Source: Gavia stellata (taxonomy: Eukaryota; Chordata; Aves; Gaviiformes; Gaviidae). From it: DNA of 64,000 bases. The position numbers and the translations under genes are program-made. The DNA is taken from positions 7,137,001 through 7,201,000 of the forward strand of contig NC_082604.1 in assembly GCF_030936135.1 (NCBI RefSeq). The letters run 5' to 3'. The notes beneath the pieces are model-generated. The model was not told where the DNA came from. It ran no database searches and saw only the letters and a program-made list of their open reading frames with translations. Numbering within the stretch: position 1 is the first letter of the stretch; every line of letters begins with the position of its first letter. Positions 15,101 through 26,526 of the stretch are shown in pieces.

Positions 15101-15924
15101 TGTCTGGTAGCTGAATGTATCTTACCCACCCTGGGTTGTACTCACTGCGATAGGGACCATAGGGACGATTCCCACCTGATGTAAATCAGTGCAGGTCTGC
15201 TGGGGTGATATACAATCATGAATCACACAGAAGATGGTGCATAAGGTACACTGTTCTCTGATTCCCGATACAAGAGTATGATCTGACAGAACCTGCTATC
15301 TGCTAGCTCAAAAACAACAGCAAGCGGCTTTCACACCCTGCGTGGTCCAGCTATAGAGCTTCTTGCTACAGGACACTGCAGATGGAGCAACTGGACACCT
15401 TCCTGAAAGAACAACAAAACCCATTGGGAGTCATGAAATACAAAGAACTCTCCTTAGGTTCAGACAACTCCCTGAGCCTTAAATCACTGGAAACTGGGAA
15501 AGTATTCTGGGAATACCACTGGATACTCACTGTTTTCTTGTGCTCTTCCCTGAGCACTCCCTGCAAGCTGCTTTAGGGACAGCACACACCAGCATAGATG
15601 GAGCTATCATTTGACCCAGTGAACGAGTTCTTTATTGACACTAGTTCACACCAGCTGAAGACACAGCACCGTGTCTTACGTGCATGTCTATATATGCACA
15701 TAAGAAGAGTCCATGTTTGCAATACTCTATAGGTGTAACAACAGGAGAAGTAACCTCTACAGAGTATTTGGTGCTCACTAGCAATTAGCTTTTATAGTCC
15801 AGTGAACTACAACTGTAGCTACTGCTACAAGTCAGTAGCTAATACACATTTATCTCTGTTGTTCATCAGCAACTCAGAAGCTACTGGGACATGATATTCA
15901 TGCAGATGTTAAAAAAAAAAGTTT

Positions 15925-16095
15925 TCAGTACAATATCTGGCAATGAAACAGAAGCCAACCGACACTGCCAATAACAAGCTGCTTATTTGTCTTGGCTTTG
16001 TTTCGATTATCAAACTGAAAGTCTATATTGCCAAAATAGACAAAAACTGCTTTCCCTTTTTCTTCTATTTTTTGTCGGAATTCTGATGTAAGTCC
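15925..16095 (-). CDS. candidate terminal exon or chance open frame, minus strand
   Basis: A strong acceptor (tacctcttctgcag, AG at 16097-16096) is followed by a 56-codon open frame starting GLTSEFRQKIEEKGKAVFVY and ending in TGA at 15925-15927. The composition looks protein-like, but the frame does not match the phase left by the exon at 16895-16939. In the phase-matched frame it is open for only about 29 codons. I recognise neither product. Confidence 0.2.
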   Translation of the reverse strand, partial: GLTSEFRQKIEEKGKAVFVYFGNIDFQFDNRNKAKTNKQLVIGSVGWLLFHCQILY

Positions 16096-16894
16096 CTGCA
16101 GAAGAGGTATGACTGAGTTATATTAGCATCACCCTTTCTGCTTTATTTACAAACTCTCACAAACACCTATATACACCAAGACTGAAATATACACAAGTTA
16201 ACCGTTTTCTGAGTTACTGCTTTGTGTCTGAACAGCTTAGATTGTATAATACTGCAGCAGCAAACTCTTGTATTAATCATTGAAGAACAGCTCACACACA
16301 AATAAAAGTATTTGATATCATCATCTGGCTCTTCATACAAACACAGCTACGCAACAGAAGCTTACAATGAACTGGCTTTGGCTAGATGGAGCTCAGTGTT
16401 TATATAAGGAATATTCTTTGAGATAGCATTTTTTTTTTACTTCCAAAGAGTTCCCTGCTTTGCAAACATTTTAGACAACATGGACAAAAGCTTATTGTCC
16501 AAGATATTATATAGGAAATAGCACTGAAGAAAAAAGCCGACATTTCAGAAAGTGTGATTGTAGACTCTATTTTGAAAACCCCTCATGAAGAACAGTTGGT
16601 TATTGGAAATACTTTTAAAGTAATTTAATCACAGATTGCCAGGGCTGTTTCCACTCCTCATCTTGTCTGAATGAACCAAGCTCCAGCTCTTCCGAGACCA
16701 CCCAATACCATCAGATATTTGGTCCCATACATGTTCCATAGCACCACATGCGAGTGACTGTTTTAGAAATCTTCTCTGGCTGTCTCTCAGGAGTCACTGG
16801 GAATGAGCAATGAATTGAGACAATAGTAACATGATGCATTTAGCCACCTGAATTCTTTTGTGAATGAACAGGGGTCCAATCAATTCCTACTTAC
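16096..16894 (-). other. putative intron of divergent transcript
   Basis: Lies between the candidate minus-strand donor at 16894 and the acceptor at 16096-16097. A T run sits at about 16430-16439. Nothing else recognised. Confidence 0.3.
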
Positions 16895-16939
16895 CTCGGC
16901 ACACTTCTGGTTTAAGAATTGACTTTGGGGGTTTCATCA
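16895..16939 (-). CDS. candidate short N-terminal coding exon, minus strand
   Basis: The minus strand has a consensus donor (CCGAG then gtaagtagg, GT at 16894-16893) and a plausible acceptor (tctctggtaggcag). Between them an ATG with G at -3 and A at +4 opens MKPPKSILKPEVCR and leaves one base of the next codon. It lies 0.9 kb downstream of the island donor at 17833, as expected for a second exon. I do not recognise the peptide. Both splice sites and start are good, but an exon this short can occur by chance. Confidence 0.3.
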
Positions 16940-17279
16940 CTGCCTACCAGAGAACGTTAATGCTTTCATTAATGCTGAATGTAAAGACTTGGAAGAGGTA
17001 TTGAAAGAGATGCAAACAAGAGGGAACAGATTATTATCAAGTGCTGATAACAGGAAGCCATTGGTACTGGAGATGGTGAAGCTGAATTGATCAGACAGCT
17101 AGTATTTGAGAGAGAACACGTCATTAAACAGTGACAATAAACAGGACCCAGCAGCAGTGGATCAGCGGCACTGAGTGACTCAGGCTATCGAACAATCCTG
17201 ACTTGAACCTGTTGAGGATCTTGGCCCAGCGTTCCCTTTTGAGTATTAATCCGAGTTAGAAACGTGTCGATAATCCTCT
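16940..17279. other. island flank, no feature
   Basis: Sequence between the candidate exon at 16895-16939 and the CpG island. It would be the first intron of the divergent transcript if that is real. No other signal seen. Confidence 0.4.
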
Positions 17280-17684
17280 CCGCCGCTGCCTGGCAGCTGG
17301 ATAAACAGCGGTGAGAGCCCCATCCAAGTGCTCACAGGTTAACGGCAGTAGCAGGCAGATCAGACTTCGATGCCGCTTGCTACAGACTCCGGCTGGCTGG
17401 ATTACACATGCCAAGCCCCACGCCCTGGAAATCCTTCCTCAGAGCCTGCAGCTGCACGGATGCCATCCGCGAGGGCTACGGCAGCTTCAGACATTTCATT
17501 CCCGTTCCCACCCCGCTCACCACGCCGCACATCCCACAGACACCCAACCGACGCCGGATCGCCGAAGTTAATCGCCCCTCGGCTGCGGAAGCAACAGGGT
17601 AACACCCAGCTATTTCGCCGAAGTCCGCAGAGCAACTCCCCTGCCCCCGCGGCGGCTGGGAACTTCCCGCGCGCGTTTCTTTGC

Positions 17685-17722
17685 GGGGCGTGGGACCGGG
17701 GCGTGGGACCGGGGCGTGGGCC
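17685..17722 (+). promoter_or_regulatory. three tandem GC/GT boxes, 13-bp period
   Basis: GGGGCGTGGGACC occurs at 17685-17697 and 17698-17710, followed by a third copy that changes after GGGGCGTGGG (17711-17722). Each contains an Sp1/KLF-type GGGGCGTGG core. The exact 13-bp period suggests tandem duplication of a binding site within the promoter. Confidence 0.6.
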
Positions 17723-17765
17723 GCGCCCCGGGCAGGGCAGAGCGCCCCCGGCTGCGCGGGGCTGC

Positions 17766-17800
17766 GGGGCCGGGCCGGGCCGGGCCGGGCCGGGCCGGGC
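17766..17800 (+). repeat. (GGGCC)n run, possible G-quadruplex
   Basis: About seven tandem GGGCC pentamers. More than four G-triplets separated by two C satisfy the usual G-quadruplex pattern on the plus strand. Lies in the promoter core, 33 bases right-to-left from the minus-strand donor. Confidence 0.65.
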
Positions 17801-17833
17801 GGCGCTCCGCCGGCAGCGCTGCCGGGTACTCAC

Positions 17834-17990
17834 ATGGTGTGCAGCCGAGCGGGTGCCGAGCGGCTCAGGGGCTGCTGCCTCCCTCTCCAGCAAAGATGGC
17901 TTTCCGGCTCTGCTCCTGCTGCAAGCAGCCTCCTAGTACTGTAGGCACTGAGATAGGAGGGGTAGGCACCGGCTACTGAGCATGCCTGTG
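17834..17990 (-). other. candidate first exon of divergent minus-strand transcript
   Basis: The minus strand reads GCTGCACACCAT followed by gtgagtaccc, a perfect +1 to +6 donor with GT at 17833-17832, placed inside the CpG island. The upstream limit is a guess. No usable ATG precedes the donor, so this would be a 5' UTR exon. The downstream partner may be the candidate exon at 16895-16939. Confidence 0.4.
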
Positions 17991-18199
17991 CCTCACATCA
18001 CAGAGTAGGAAGTAGAGGCAAGGCACAGAGGTACCCCTCCCCAGCCGCCTGCCAGGCAGGAGAAAGTCCTGGAGTGACTAACGCAACCGGAGCCGCCCGC
18101 ACCCGCCTCCTGCCCGTGCGGAGCAGGAAATGTCTCGCTGGGGTGTGGCTACCAGAGCCGGGCTCATGCCAGCCAGGAGGCTTGGGGGGGTTATTTAGA

Positions 18200-18329
18200 T
18201 GAAAACCTGTCTGTGTTTCTGTAACCACCTTCTTTCTCCCTCTCCTCTCTAGAAAGAAAGAAAGAAAAAAAAAAAAAAAAGAAGAAGAAAAACACGAGAG
18301 GTAGTGCAGTTCAATCTGTGCTGTCATGG
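18200..18329 (+). other. candidate first exon (3' part) of unnamed gene
   Basis: Ends CTGTCATGG then gtgagtactt, a perfect donor at 18330-18335 on the right flank of the CpG island. The 5' end is not determined. It contains an A-rich stretch (18252-18291). The ATG at 18326, if spliced to the exon at 21831, would open only a five-residue upstream frame, so it is not the main start. Confidence 0.4.
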
Positions 18330-18335
18330 GTGAGT

Positions 18336-21300
18336 ACTTGCGAAAGGAAAAAAAACCAAGTTGTCAGGATTGTAATTCCTACCCATAACATAGAGCAAAA
18401 CCACAAGCAGATAAGCTACCAGATCAACCATTGCTTCTTAAATGATCGTGTCTCTCAGACGAAATACAGCCGTTGCCAAGTCTCTATGCTCCTGGCTGTG
18501 ACTTCTTGCAGCCTTCACCTTGCACTCGACCTAGGTCCAGGCACCCAATCTCACCCTTGAATCCCCTTCATTAACATTAGCACTTCTCTTGCACATCTCC
18601 CACCCCTGTACCGAACAAAACTTCTGAAGCAGAACATGCTCCTTTGCACTTAAACCAAGGCCATCACATACTCTAAACAGCGGCCAAGGAAGAAAATCTA
18701 CACAGTTTTTCAAGAAACTGGGAACTTAACATTGCTGTCCCCAATGATACCCTGTTCCATTTTACTTGTAAAAAGACACTCCACCAGTTACTCCCTTCTC
18801 TAACTTTCCATCCATTTCAGTGACAGCTAGCACAAGCCTTTAAAACCAGGTACCTACCCAAGTAAGGCAAGGGCTTAACCCAGAACACAGAGGAGCTTTT
18901 ATAAGTATCTAGACCTCAAATCTTTGGGTGCCTGTGGGGGATAAAGTACATTGGTGTCATCAGATCAAATCTGTGTTTTCTGCATGTGGAAGCCCAAGAA
19001 AAGATGAGTTGTTCCTCAAAGCAACAGGTAAAGGTACAGGTACTATGGGTAAGCAACACATCAGTCCCAATTTCTAAACTTGTATCAACCAGTTGAATAT
19101 TTTCATGGAGAAAGAAAGTAACCAGGGAGCGTGACAACACCCACAGCAGTGGTACACTGCCCAGACATTAGGATGCTCAGTTGTTGCCTAAATCTAGGCT
19201 CAGACACTATCACAGCCTGATTCGGATGCAAGCCCCCAGCTATCAGCTCTGAAGGGGAACCAGCCCCTCGGGAAGGGTGGAACACCTCAGAGCGAGTTAG
19301 TCACAGGAACCTCTCTTCCTTCTCCCTCCGCTGCCTGAGAGCTTGCTCACTGCGTTAAAGACTCATCATACCTACCACCACTGGAGGGTGATTCTGCCTC
19401 TTCTACTGAAGCTAATTATTTGCATGAATAAATAAATATCACTTAAGGCAGCACTTTGAGCCTTAGTTTTCTATGTTTGACCACATCAGTAAGGGCTTGC
19501 TCACATAGTGCACTCATAACAGCCTGGCCCTGGGAGACTTTTCCTGATGGAACTAAAAAAAAAAAAACTTCAAATGATTTTCTCTATGAAAAACAAGTTT
19601 CAACCAACTGACCTGCCCTGATGACAATCAGAAGATTCCTGACTAGCTTTAAGCTTTATCCATCCACAGACCACTTGGCTCAGCACTTCGCATCTGGAAT
19701 TCCTCCATAACTCTTTCCTCCTGAAGACAGTTTACTTTTCAGGTATCCTGGACAAAGATATGTTTATATGATCCCCCTATAGCATACAGCCATACCAACA
19801 CCCACACATAGACTTAAGCCCAATATTGGAACCACCTGCTACCAGGTACGTTATCTTCTTAGTTCTCAAACCCAAAACACATTTGAATACTGAGAACGTG
19901 AAGTCATGCATGGCTAGTGTGGCCAGGAGCTCCTGGGACAGAAGGACCCACTACCTAGACCTTCCTGTGCTTTCTGTGGTGTCACTTCATGTCCCTTCTA
20001 TATGGAGGGTGGAACAAGTAACTATTGATGCTAAACCAAAGCTCATAAGACAAAAGAACCCTAGAAATCCCCAAACCCAACATGAAATAGTTTTAATATG
20101 CAAACTATCTGGAGCACATGGTACAGTATTTATGCTGACTCCATGCCAGCTTTATCCTGATGGAAGGAGACTAGAAAGTACCCACACAAGCATAAAGGTA
20201 AAATGGCAGACAGACATCGCCTGCTTTAGCGGAAGTGTGCCAGTACAGGGATAATGCTTCCAACATTGTGAACATAATGCAAAATGAGCTTAAGCTAGAT
20301 GGGTGCACCACATTGTACGGCCACAGCTTGCTTTATGGGAGAGCTCTCAAAACCAAGTAAAATAACACCATTGGACTACGGCTTTACTTGCTGAAGAATT
20401 TCCTACCAGCTAATGAAGGCATCACCAGTCCAATCCAAGAAGGCTTATGATCCTGAAGAAAATCCACAGCTAAGCCGGGGGACATTTTCCTTTAGCCCTA
20501 CATTCCCTTGAGATTGCAGCTTGCCATTAAAGGCTACCAAAGCCTTTGGTGTAAAAAGAAATGCAGAGACACCCTGTGGTGGCAAAATTAATATGATCAG
20601 AACTAGTTCAAACAGCTTAAATTTTCTTTAATTAAGACACAGAACTGGATCAGAAAAGCTGCATCCCGGGGACACAGAGAAGTCTTTCCCAAGTTGCCAG
20701 TCATGTCATTTCCTCTCTCCAGATCTCCTTTCCTGTCTGGCATCTTTTGCCCTGTGTGTTGCATGACAGCCCCTGCCACAAAGATTTTGCTTCTTGTTCT
20801 GTTCGGTTCTTTTACCCCAGGGGATATCAGCTGGGTCAGGGCTGGCTGTGTGCTGCTGCAGTTGGGAGGATGGCTGTGGAAATGCTCCGTTTCTGGAAAA
20901 TAGTTTCCTGCATCTTTAGCCTGACAGACCTGGGTAGGGAAAACTATCGGTCTCGTTTGTAAATTGTTGGGGTTTTGTTTTTCACCCCATCCATAATTCA
21001 TATTTTGACCTGAAATCATATTTATAAATATGAAGGGTTACAGAGGCACCAGTACACTGCTCAGGTGGTCCAGGAATGAGAGCAGTCAATAGCAAGCATC
21101 AGTGCAAATCAGTTCTGACATCTGAAGTCTTCCAGGTACTAGACCTTGCTTATAATTAACTAGAGATAACCTACAGATACAACACTGAGGTCCCTGAAAA
21201 TAACATCCACTGCTGTTACATGATCTTCATCTGAAGGAAATGCATTTTTGCCCAGATCTACAAGTAGGATTCCCATCTTAAAGAGTCATTATGTATTCTA

Positions 21301-21830
21301 TAGGTTTACAGACTGACCACACAATAAAGTAAAGCTCAGGGCTAGCCACAGTAACACTATTACTGGTTACTTGGGCTCACCAAAAAAAACCCCCAAAAAA
21401 CGCTATTGCTGTTGCTAGGTAAGAAAGGTGAGGACAATTAATCAGTATATTGAAAGCAATGGTAGTCAAGTTTCACAAGATTTAAGCAGAGAAGGAAAGC
21501 AAGGCAAAGAAATAAATTATTCAAATAGTGTGTATTCAAATCTTCTGATCTGGCAACATATTTAAACATATACTTAAAGTATAGGAAGAATTCCCCCTAC
21601 ATCATTAGAATTAATTACACTGGAAACTCAACATAGCCAGACAACTTCATCTTCAAACGAAGAGAAATTAAATACTATACATTATGTGTCCAAAGTACAT
21701 TTTTTAAAAAATTACTGACTAAAAGGCTTTAGAAAAGAGCCCTTCTGTGTATCTTTATTTCTTTGTCACCAATTTCCACATACTTACATCTGTACTTTCA
21801 ATGTTACCTTTTCCTCTCTTGATCTTTTAG
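18336..21830 (+). other. intron of unnamed gene, 3.5 kb
   Basis: No repeat or coding feature recognised. An open frame of 142 codons at 19826-20254 starts from a non-ATG codon, lacks splice context and has no protein-like motif. The minus-strand open frame at 20603-21019 is equally unsupported. Confidence 0.5.
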
Positions 21831-21892
21831 ACAAGTGGAATTAGTACTGAAGGATCCTGCAGTGAGAAGCCTTTGAAGCTCGCTTCTCAGAG
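21831..21892 (+). other. candidate 5' UTR exon of unnamed gene
   Basis: 62 bp between a textbook acceptor (ttttcctctcttgatcttttag) and a strong donor (CTCAGAG then gtaagg at 21893). Stops in all relevant frames make it non-coding. It lies in the expected place between the island donor and the start-codon exon. Confidence 0.55.
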
Positions 21893-23330
21893 GTAAGGTA
21901 GATTCCTGCCTCCCCAGTTGCTGATTTTTATTCGCCACAGATTGGTCTGTTCTGCAGAGCTTCACCTCAGCAGCACTGTGCGCCTATAATGGGTCTTGAA
22001 CTTGCAGGTTATTTTGTCACAAATTAAAAACTGAAGGGAAGTCTCTAATTGTGAGGTGTGCAATTTTCTTTCATTCACAAATTTATTCATTCCTTAATAG
22101 CATAGTAATTCTCTAGTGACAGTTTCCTTTTACAGGTCAATGAACTGTTTGTAATTTCTTTCCTGAATAGTCTTTTCTGCCATTTCTGTGGGAGAAACAG
22201 GTCCATCTTACCTAGGTTCTGTTAAAAAGCTGTGTGTCTCATTACCAAGCATGAGTAGCAAGGTATGTCACTCTTTGTTCCTTCAAGGTATTTATAGTTT
22301 CCTGTTAATGTGTGTCAGCATATAATTTTGGTAAATAATTATAACACAATGAAAAACTGTTTCAGGGCATGATCCTGCAAAGCATTTGCACAGCGAGTGC
22401 CAACTGCCTGTGTATATCCTTCTGTAAGGAGAACCGTCCTTAAAAGGCGGGTTTGGGGGAGGGGGGTGCGCATACAGGGGGAAGAGATGAAGAGTAAGAT
22501 CAGAAAAGTGCAGTTCAAAACGGTTGTCAATTTTATTTTTAAGCCTACAAACTTTGTGTGAATTGTTTTAGATCATTTGTGGAAAATATTTTGAACAGGT
22601 AGGAAAAAACAACCACTTCCAATCATTGGGGGGCGGTGTGGGTGTGTGAACGCGACTCTCCAAGTCAAGCAACCAAACGTTAATGCAATTACTAAGTATC
22701 AAATGTAGAGCAGAAAGACTAATTCAATCAGGGAGGCCAAAGGGATAATTCTTGGAGACAAAGCAACGCAACGCGGAAATGCAGACTAATCAACTGCTTT
22801 ATCAAAAGAAAAAGGAAACAATTTCCAAGCCTTAACTAAAATCCCCAGTTGGTTCTTCATCTTTTCAGGGTTCTGGTTTTTGCTTTGCAGTGTTTGTTCC
22901 ATCTCACATTTGTTTCACTGCTTCTGTTCTCTGCGCAAAACTGTTTCATTGGCTCCTGGTTCTCCGCTTTTATCAAACGAGCTGCCTCCTCTCTTGGTTT
23001 TCAGCAACTAGCCTAATCATGAAAGAGAGCACATAGCGGGAAATATTTATTATATTTAATGTCCAAGCCTACTTTCCATAATTACATGGAATAGTGGTTG
23101 AGTAAGAACATCCAGAGTTGCCTTGTGTCTGCAGGATTTTTCAAAGCAGGTATTTGTTCCGTCTGATGGAAAGCGGCTGCTCACTGATCTCGACTAAATC
23201 TTCTGCGTAACCAGGACACTTGCAGGTTTGTAGAGCAACAGATTCAGACCTCACCAGGTGCAACGCAGTAAGGGAGAGACTTTCAAAAGCTACTCGGACT
23301 TCTGCTTCTATCAAAGCAGGTGCTGTTGTT

Positions 23331-23482
23331 ATGACAGATAAAATGAGCTGGCACAAAGGAAAGAAGGAACTCACAGAAGAAAGCATGGGAGATGGGAAGC
23401 ACAGCCGAAAAAAGCGAGAGCGACTATTTAAGAAGAGATTTTCTGGATTAAGCTTCTTCTCTGGGTCTCCTAAGAATAAACT
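23331..23482 (+). CDS. unnamed gene, coding exon 1 (basic N-terminus, residues 1-51)
   Basis: Exon probably begins at 23135 after ttgtgtctgcag. A TAA at 23208 closes the frame upstream, so ATG at 23331 (G at -3, A at +4) is the first in-frame start. It reads MTDKMSWHKGKKELTEESMG, DGKHSRKKRERLFKKRFSGL, SFFSGSPKNK and two bases (CT) of codon 51, followed by a perfect donor gtgagt at 23483. The cluster KHSRKKRERLFKKR (residues 23-36) could be a nuclear localisation signal. No domain recognised. Met5 could also serve as start. Confidence 0.55.
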
Positions 23483-25586
23483 GTGAGTACACCCAAGATC
23501 ATATTTTGTATACATTTTTAATCAAGAAATTTTAGAAGTATTTCCAGAGCACCTTTCAAAGAGCCACAAATACCTTTGTTACCACTGCTGTATTAAGTAT
23601 TTCACAAACAAGGAAATAGTTACGGGCTAATTAAACAACTTGACCTAAAAACTAGCAAGTCATTGGCTGAAGAAGGTACGAAATTAAGGTCTCCAAACCT
23701 TGTGTGTCTGCATGTTTATCTTGAACCATTTCCCTATGCTTCCTCCCACCCAGCAAGAGAGATTTGGCGGGGCAGCATCTCTATTCCTCCACATGCACAC
23801 AAGCAGGACACTGTTTCTAGGAATAACATTGCTGCCGTTTCTGTTGCGCCAATATCCCTAGCTCCAGGGTGTAACGGACAGTGGCGATGTATGGGCAGCA
23901 CCCAAAATTACTGTTCAACAAAGTTAGTGCTACCAAGTTTCTTGAATCAGAACATAATTCTTGCTTATGTCCCTGTAATAGTGCCTTTATGCTTACTACT
24001 TTTCAGATAGAAGACAAAAAAAGAAAAAAAAGACAAGCAATGCAAAACTATTCCTTTTTTAACCAACATAAGAAAAGAAGCAAAAATGAGGTTAAGCTTA
24101 CTGCTTTGTGCATGTATTAGCTTTGAGTTATTGTCATCATTCTTACGGGATTTGAAATTCTCTCCTTGGGTCTTTGTACTTGATATTATTCTTCCTTAAC
24201 ATGAGGTAAACTTAGTGTATGCGTCATGCTATCAGTAGTTTCCAAAAAGTGGCTTTTCTCATCCAAGAGCTGTTTTCCATACAGATCTCCTAAAAAGAGC
24301 CTGTCTTTGATAATTATCATGAAATTACCATCTTAGCAGGAAGTGGATGCAAGTCTCAGCAATTACTCAGCTAACTACATTAAGCTTGATAGCCACAGCA
24401 GCTGGTTACAAGCTCGACATAAGATTAAAATACGCTACCCAGAAATGATCCTGAGCACCAGTTTCTTCTCTCAGACTGATCCAATTGCAGAACAACTAAT
24501 ACCAAGGGCTTTGCTTTGGGATTTATCTTGCTGCACTGCTGAGGAACTGGACTGGAAACATAGTTGAACATCCAAGAAGTTAGTGAATTACAGCTGTGAA
24601 TATTCTCTATTGTCCATAATTTCACTGAAGCATCCATTCAGGAGGCAGACAACTGCAATTGAAGCAGTAAAATCATGCTTTCCGGGCCTTGATCCTTATT
24701 TGTGCTGAATACAGATTTTCCTCAGTTTGATCTAAAAAAACCCAAAACAGCAATGTAGCACCCTCCTCCCATGGTACTCTCACATTAATAGAAAGAGAGC
24801 CAGCCTTCAGACTTTACTGGATATATTTCTACAGACACATTGCATGGCAGTAGTTTTTAAAAACCTTCAAGTCATCAGGGCCTACAGAACTTTCACAGTG
24901 GTGTAGCCAAATCAGATCTCTACAGTTCAGCACTGATTTGCGAGCTCTTCTAAGGGATTATGTAGGTTAGTGTCTCAATTTTTAAGTACTATTTTATATA
25001 AAATATAATGGTATATAATTCAAACAAGAGTACTTTTCTTTCAGCCCTTCCATCTCTATGCAAGGATAGTGCAATATAGGGCTTACCTACTAGCCAGCGT
25101 AATTATTAGTGCACGCAAGCGGAAAAAGAACCTTTATTGTAGTATAGGTGAGATCTACCAGGTCAGAAGCCTGTGATTTAGATACACAGAGCTCTATGAC
25201 ATTTGCCTTCAAGCAAATACCTGGGGCTCGTGCCACAATCACCCCCAGAAAAGCTGTGTATTAAAGAACTGCGTAAAAAGCTCCTATCTAGCTAGCTGAC
25301 TTACGATTTCTTTTACTTTTTCATTTAAGTGGCGACAATCCTTTTAATAATTCTATGTTCTAAAACTAATGGCTTGTCACTGCCATCACAGCAACCAGAG
25401 CCAGCCCCTCTTTTTTCTGTCCATTCCTGTTTTCTGCAGGTGACCACGCACTGCACCTGCTCCTAGCGTGTCACAGGTAAAGCCTCAGGAAGGGTTCATA
25501 AATCACACACTGATTGCTTCTCCTGATCTCATTCATCTAGGAAGTGCATAGGTTAAAGTTGTCACCTTTCTTTCTGACTGTTCCAG
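23483..25586 (+). other. intron of unnamed gene, 2.1 kb
   Basis: Lies between the phase-2 donor at 23483 and the acceptor at 25585-25586. AT-rich, no repeat family recognised. The open frame at 23663-24010 is unsupported by splice sites. Confidence 0.5.
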
Positions 25587-25866
25587 CCCTCAGGGAAGAA
25601 GTCAGCTTCTTGAAGACAAGAGGAGATGTTTACACAGGAAAGGTTCCAAAAAGCTGAAGCCAGCGCAGGAGGAAATATGTTCTTTGAGGCAGCCACACTC
25701 TGGGAAAATGTGTCCGAAATGTGAAATCCTCGTCTGCCGAAAATGTGAGACACTGCATTCAGAAAGCAGCTTCATTGCCCACAGCCTGCTTGATCACTAC
25801 GACAAAGGAGGAGACACCAGCTCTAGCACGTTGATTGCAGAAAGTCAAGTATGTAGAGGTGATTAA
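25587..25866 (+). CDS. unnamed gene, coding exon 2 (Cys/His-rich C-terminus)
   Basis: Acceptor tttctgactgttccag. The first base completes Leu51, exactly matching the phase of the upstream exon. It encodes residues 52-143: a Lys/Arg-rich stretch (62-76), then CPKCEILVCRKCETLH from residue 93 and FIAHSLLDHY from 113. The spacing is C-x2-C-x4-C-x2-C-x3-H-x7-H-x4-H, like the second half of a B-box zinc-binding fold. A further Cys82 could supply another ligand. The frame ends with TAA at 25864-25866. A possible donor (CAA then gtatgt, 25849) would instead remove the last five residues and splice onward; an acceptor at 26143-26144 would then add ETRLSH and stop. Function unknown. Confidence 0.55.
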
Positions 25867-26520
25867 AGAGCTGGTGTGGGTGCCTTGTCGGTACCTGACT
25901 ACATCCCGAATGGTAAAGCTTGGTTCCATTCAGCCTGACTGGATCTTCGGTCTGCACAATCTGTATGCAGCATCAGCAATTACAACCATACTGTAGTTCA
26001 TGCTTACTATATGTAGCAGATGCACATTCACTAATTTAACTAGCATAACTCTGCGAACAAAGATTTAGAAGTAGGAGCTAAAAGTTTCTCAGCTATTAAG
26101 AACAGGGAATGGTTTCAGAAACAGAGAGTTTTCTTTTTCTCAAGGAAACAAGATTATCCCATTGAGCTGCAAAAGAGAAAGCGAGTATTAAATGCAGAAC
26201 CACTGGGTGCATTACACTTATTTGTAACACATAAGTATGTTTCAGTGTTGTTTGTGGTTTGGAATATTAAAATTTTAATTTATTTTTAAATTAACTAGCA
26301 TGGGTATGCAATTTGATGGAGGAAGGGGGCTTCTAAAGGCTATCCTGGCCACAAAAATTGCAGATCGCACTCAAATTCCCTTCTAGAATTTCTGAACTTT
26401 TACAGACTTCCAAGTCTCAACTTATCATCCAGCACCCCTCCTTAAAAGGAGCAACAATGATTGCAACTCACAAAGTATTTAAGCCTTCTTTGGGTTTAAG
26501 ATCTGTGTAGTACAGTACCA

Positions 26521-26526
26521 AATAAA
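26521..26526 (+). terminator. candidate poly(A) signal of unnamed gene
   Basis: AATAAA about 650 bases after the stop codon. An ATTAAA at 26266-26271 is an alternative. No transcript evidence. Confidence 0.4.

Larger units (their letters stand above)
1..15924. other. non-coding region, intergenic or intronic
   Basis: No exon I can support. Open frames of 100-153 codons (392-745, 984-1346, 2134-2595, 4596-4907, 7707-8135) lack homology, and most lack paired splice sites. If the divergent minus-strand transcript is real, this could be its introns. It holds the repeats listed separately: an A run, a MIR-like fossil, a CA repeat, a CR1 fragment and a 20-bp tandem. Confidence 0.6.
17280..18190. 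promoter_or_regulatory. CpG island, probable bidirectional promoter
   Basis: The only strongly GC- and CpG-rich stretch in a window that is otherwise near 40% GC, densest at 17630-17870. No TATA box is seen. Contains a 13-bp GC-box tandem (17685-17722), a GGGCC run (17766-17800), an E2F-like TTCCCGCGCG (17664-17673) and a YY1-like AAGATGGC (17893-17900). Strong splice donors face away on both sides: minus strand at 17833, plus strand at 18330. Long open frames here (up to 188 codons, 17370-17936) arise from GC richness and lack of stops, so I do not call them genes. Confidence 0.75.

Noticed and set aside
14835..15184. Possible minus-strand exon around 15130-15200 (acceptor tatatcaccccag, donor gtgagt)
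   Set aside because: In the phase left by the candidate exon at 16895-16939 it reaches a stop within a few codons; not supported as part of that gene.
17370..17936. 188-codon plus-strand and 163-codon minus-strand open frames in the CpG island
   Set aside because: GC-rich sequence has few stops; the translations are Gly/Arg/Pro/Ala low-complexity and the minus-strand splice donor cuts through them.
19826..20254. 142-codon plus-strand open frame inside the first intron of the unnamed gene
   Set aside because: Non-ATG start, no splice pair in phase, no motif, and the composition looks random.
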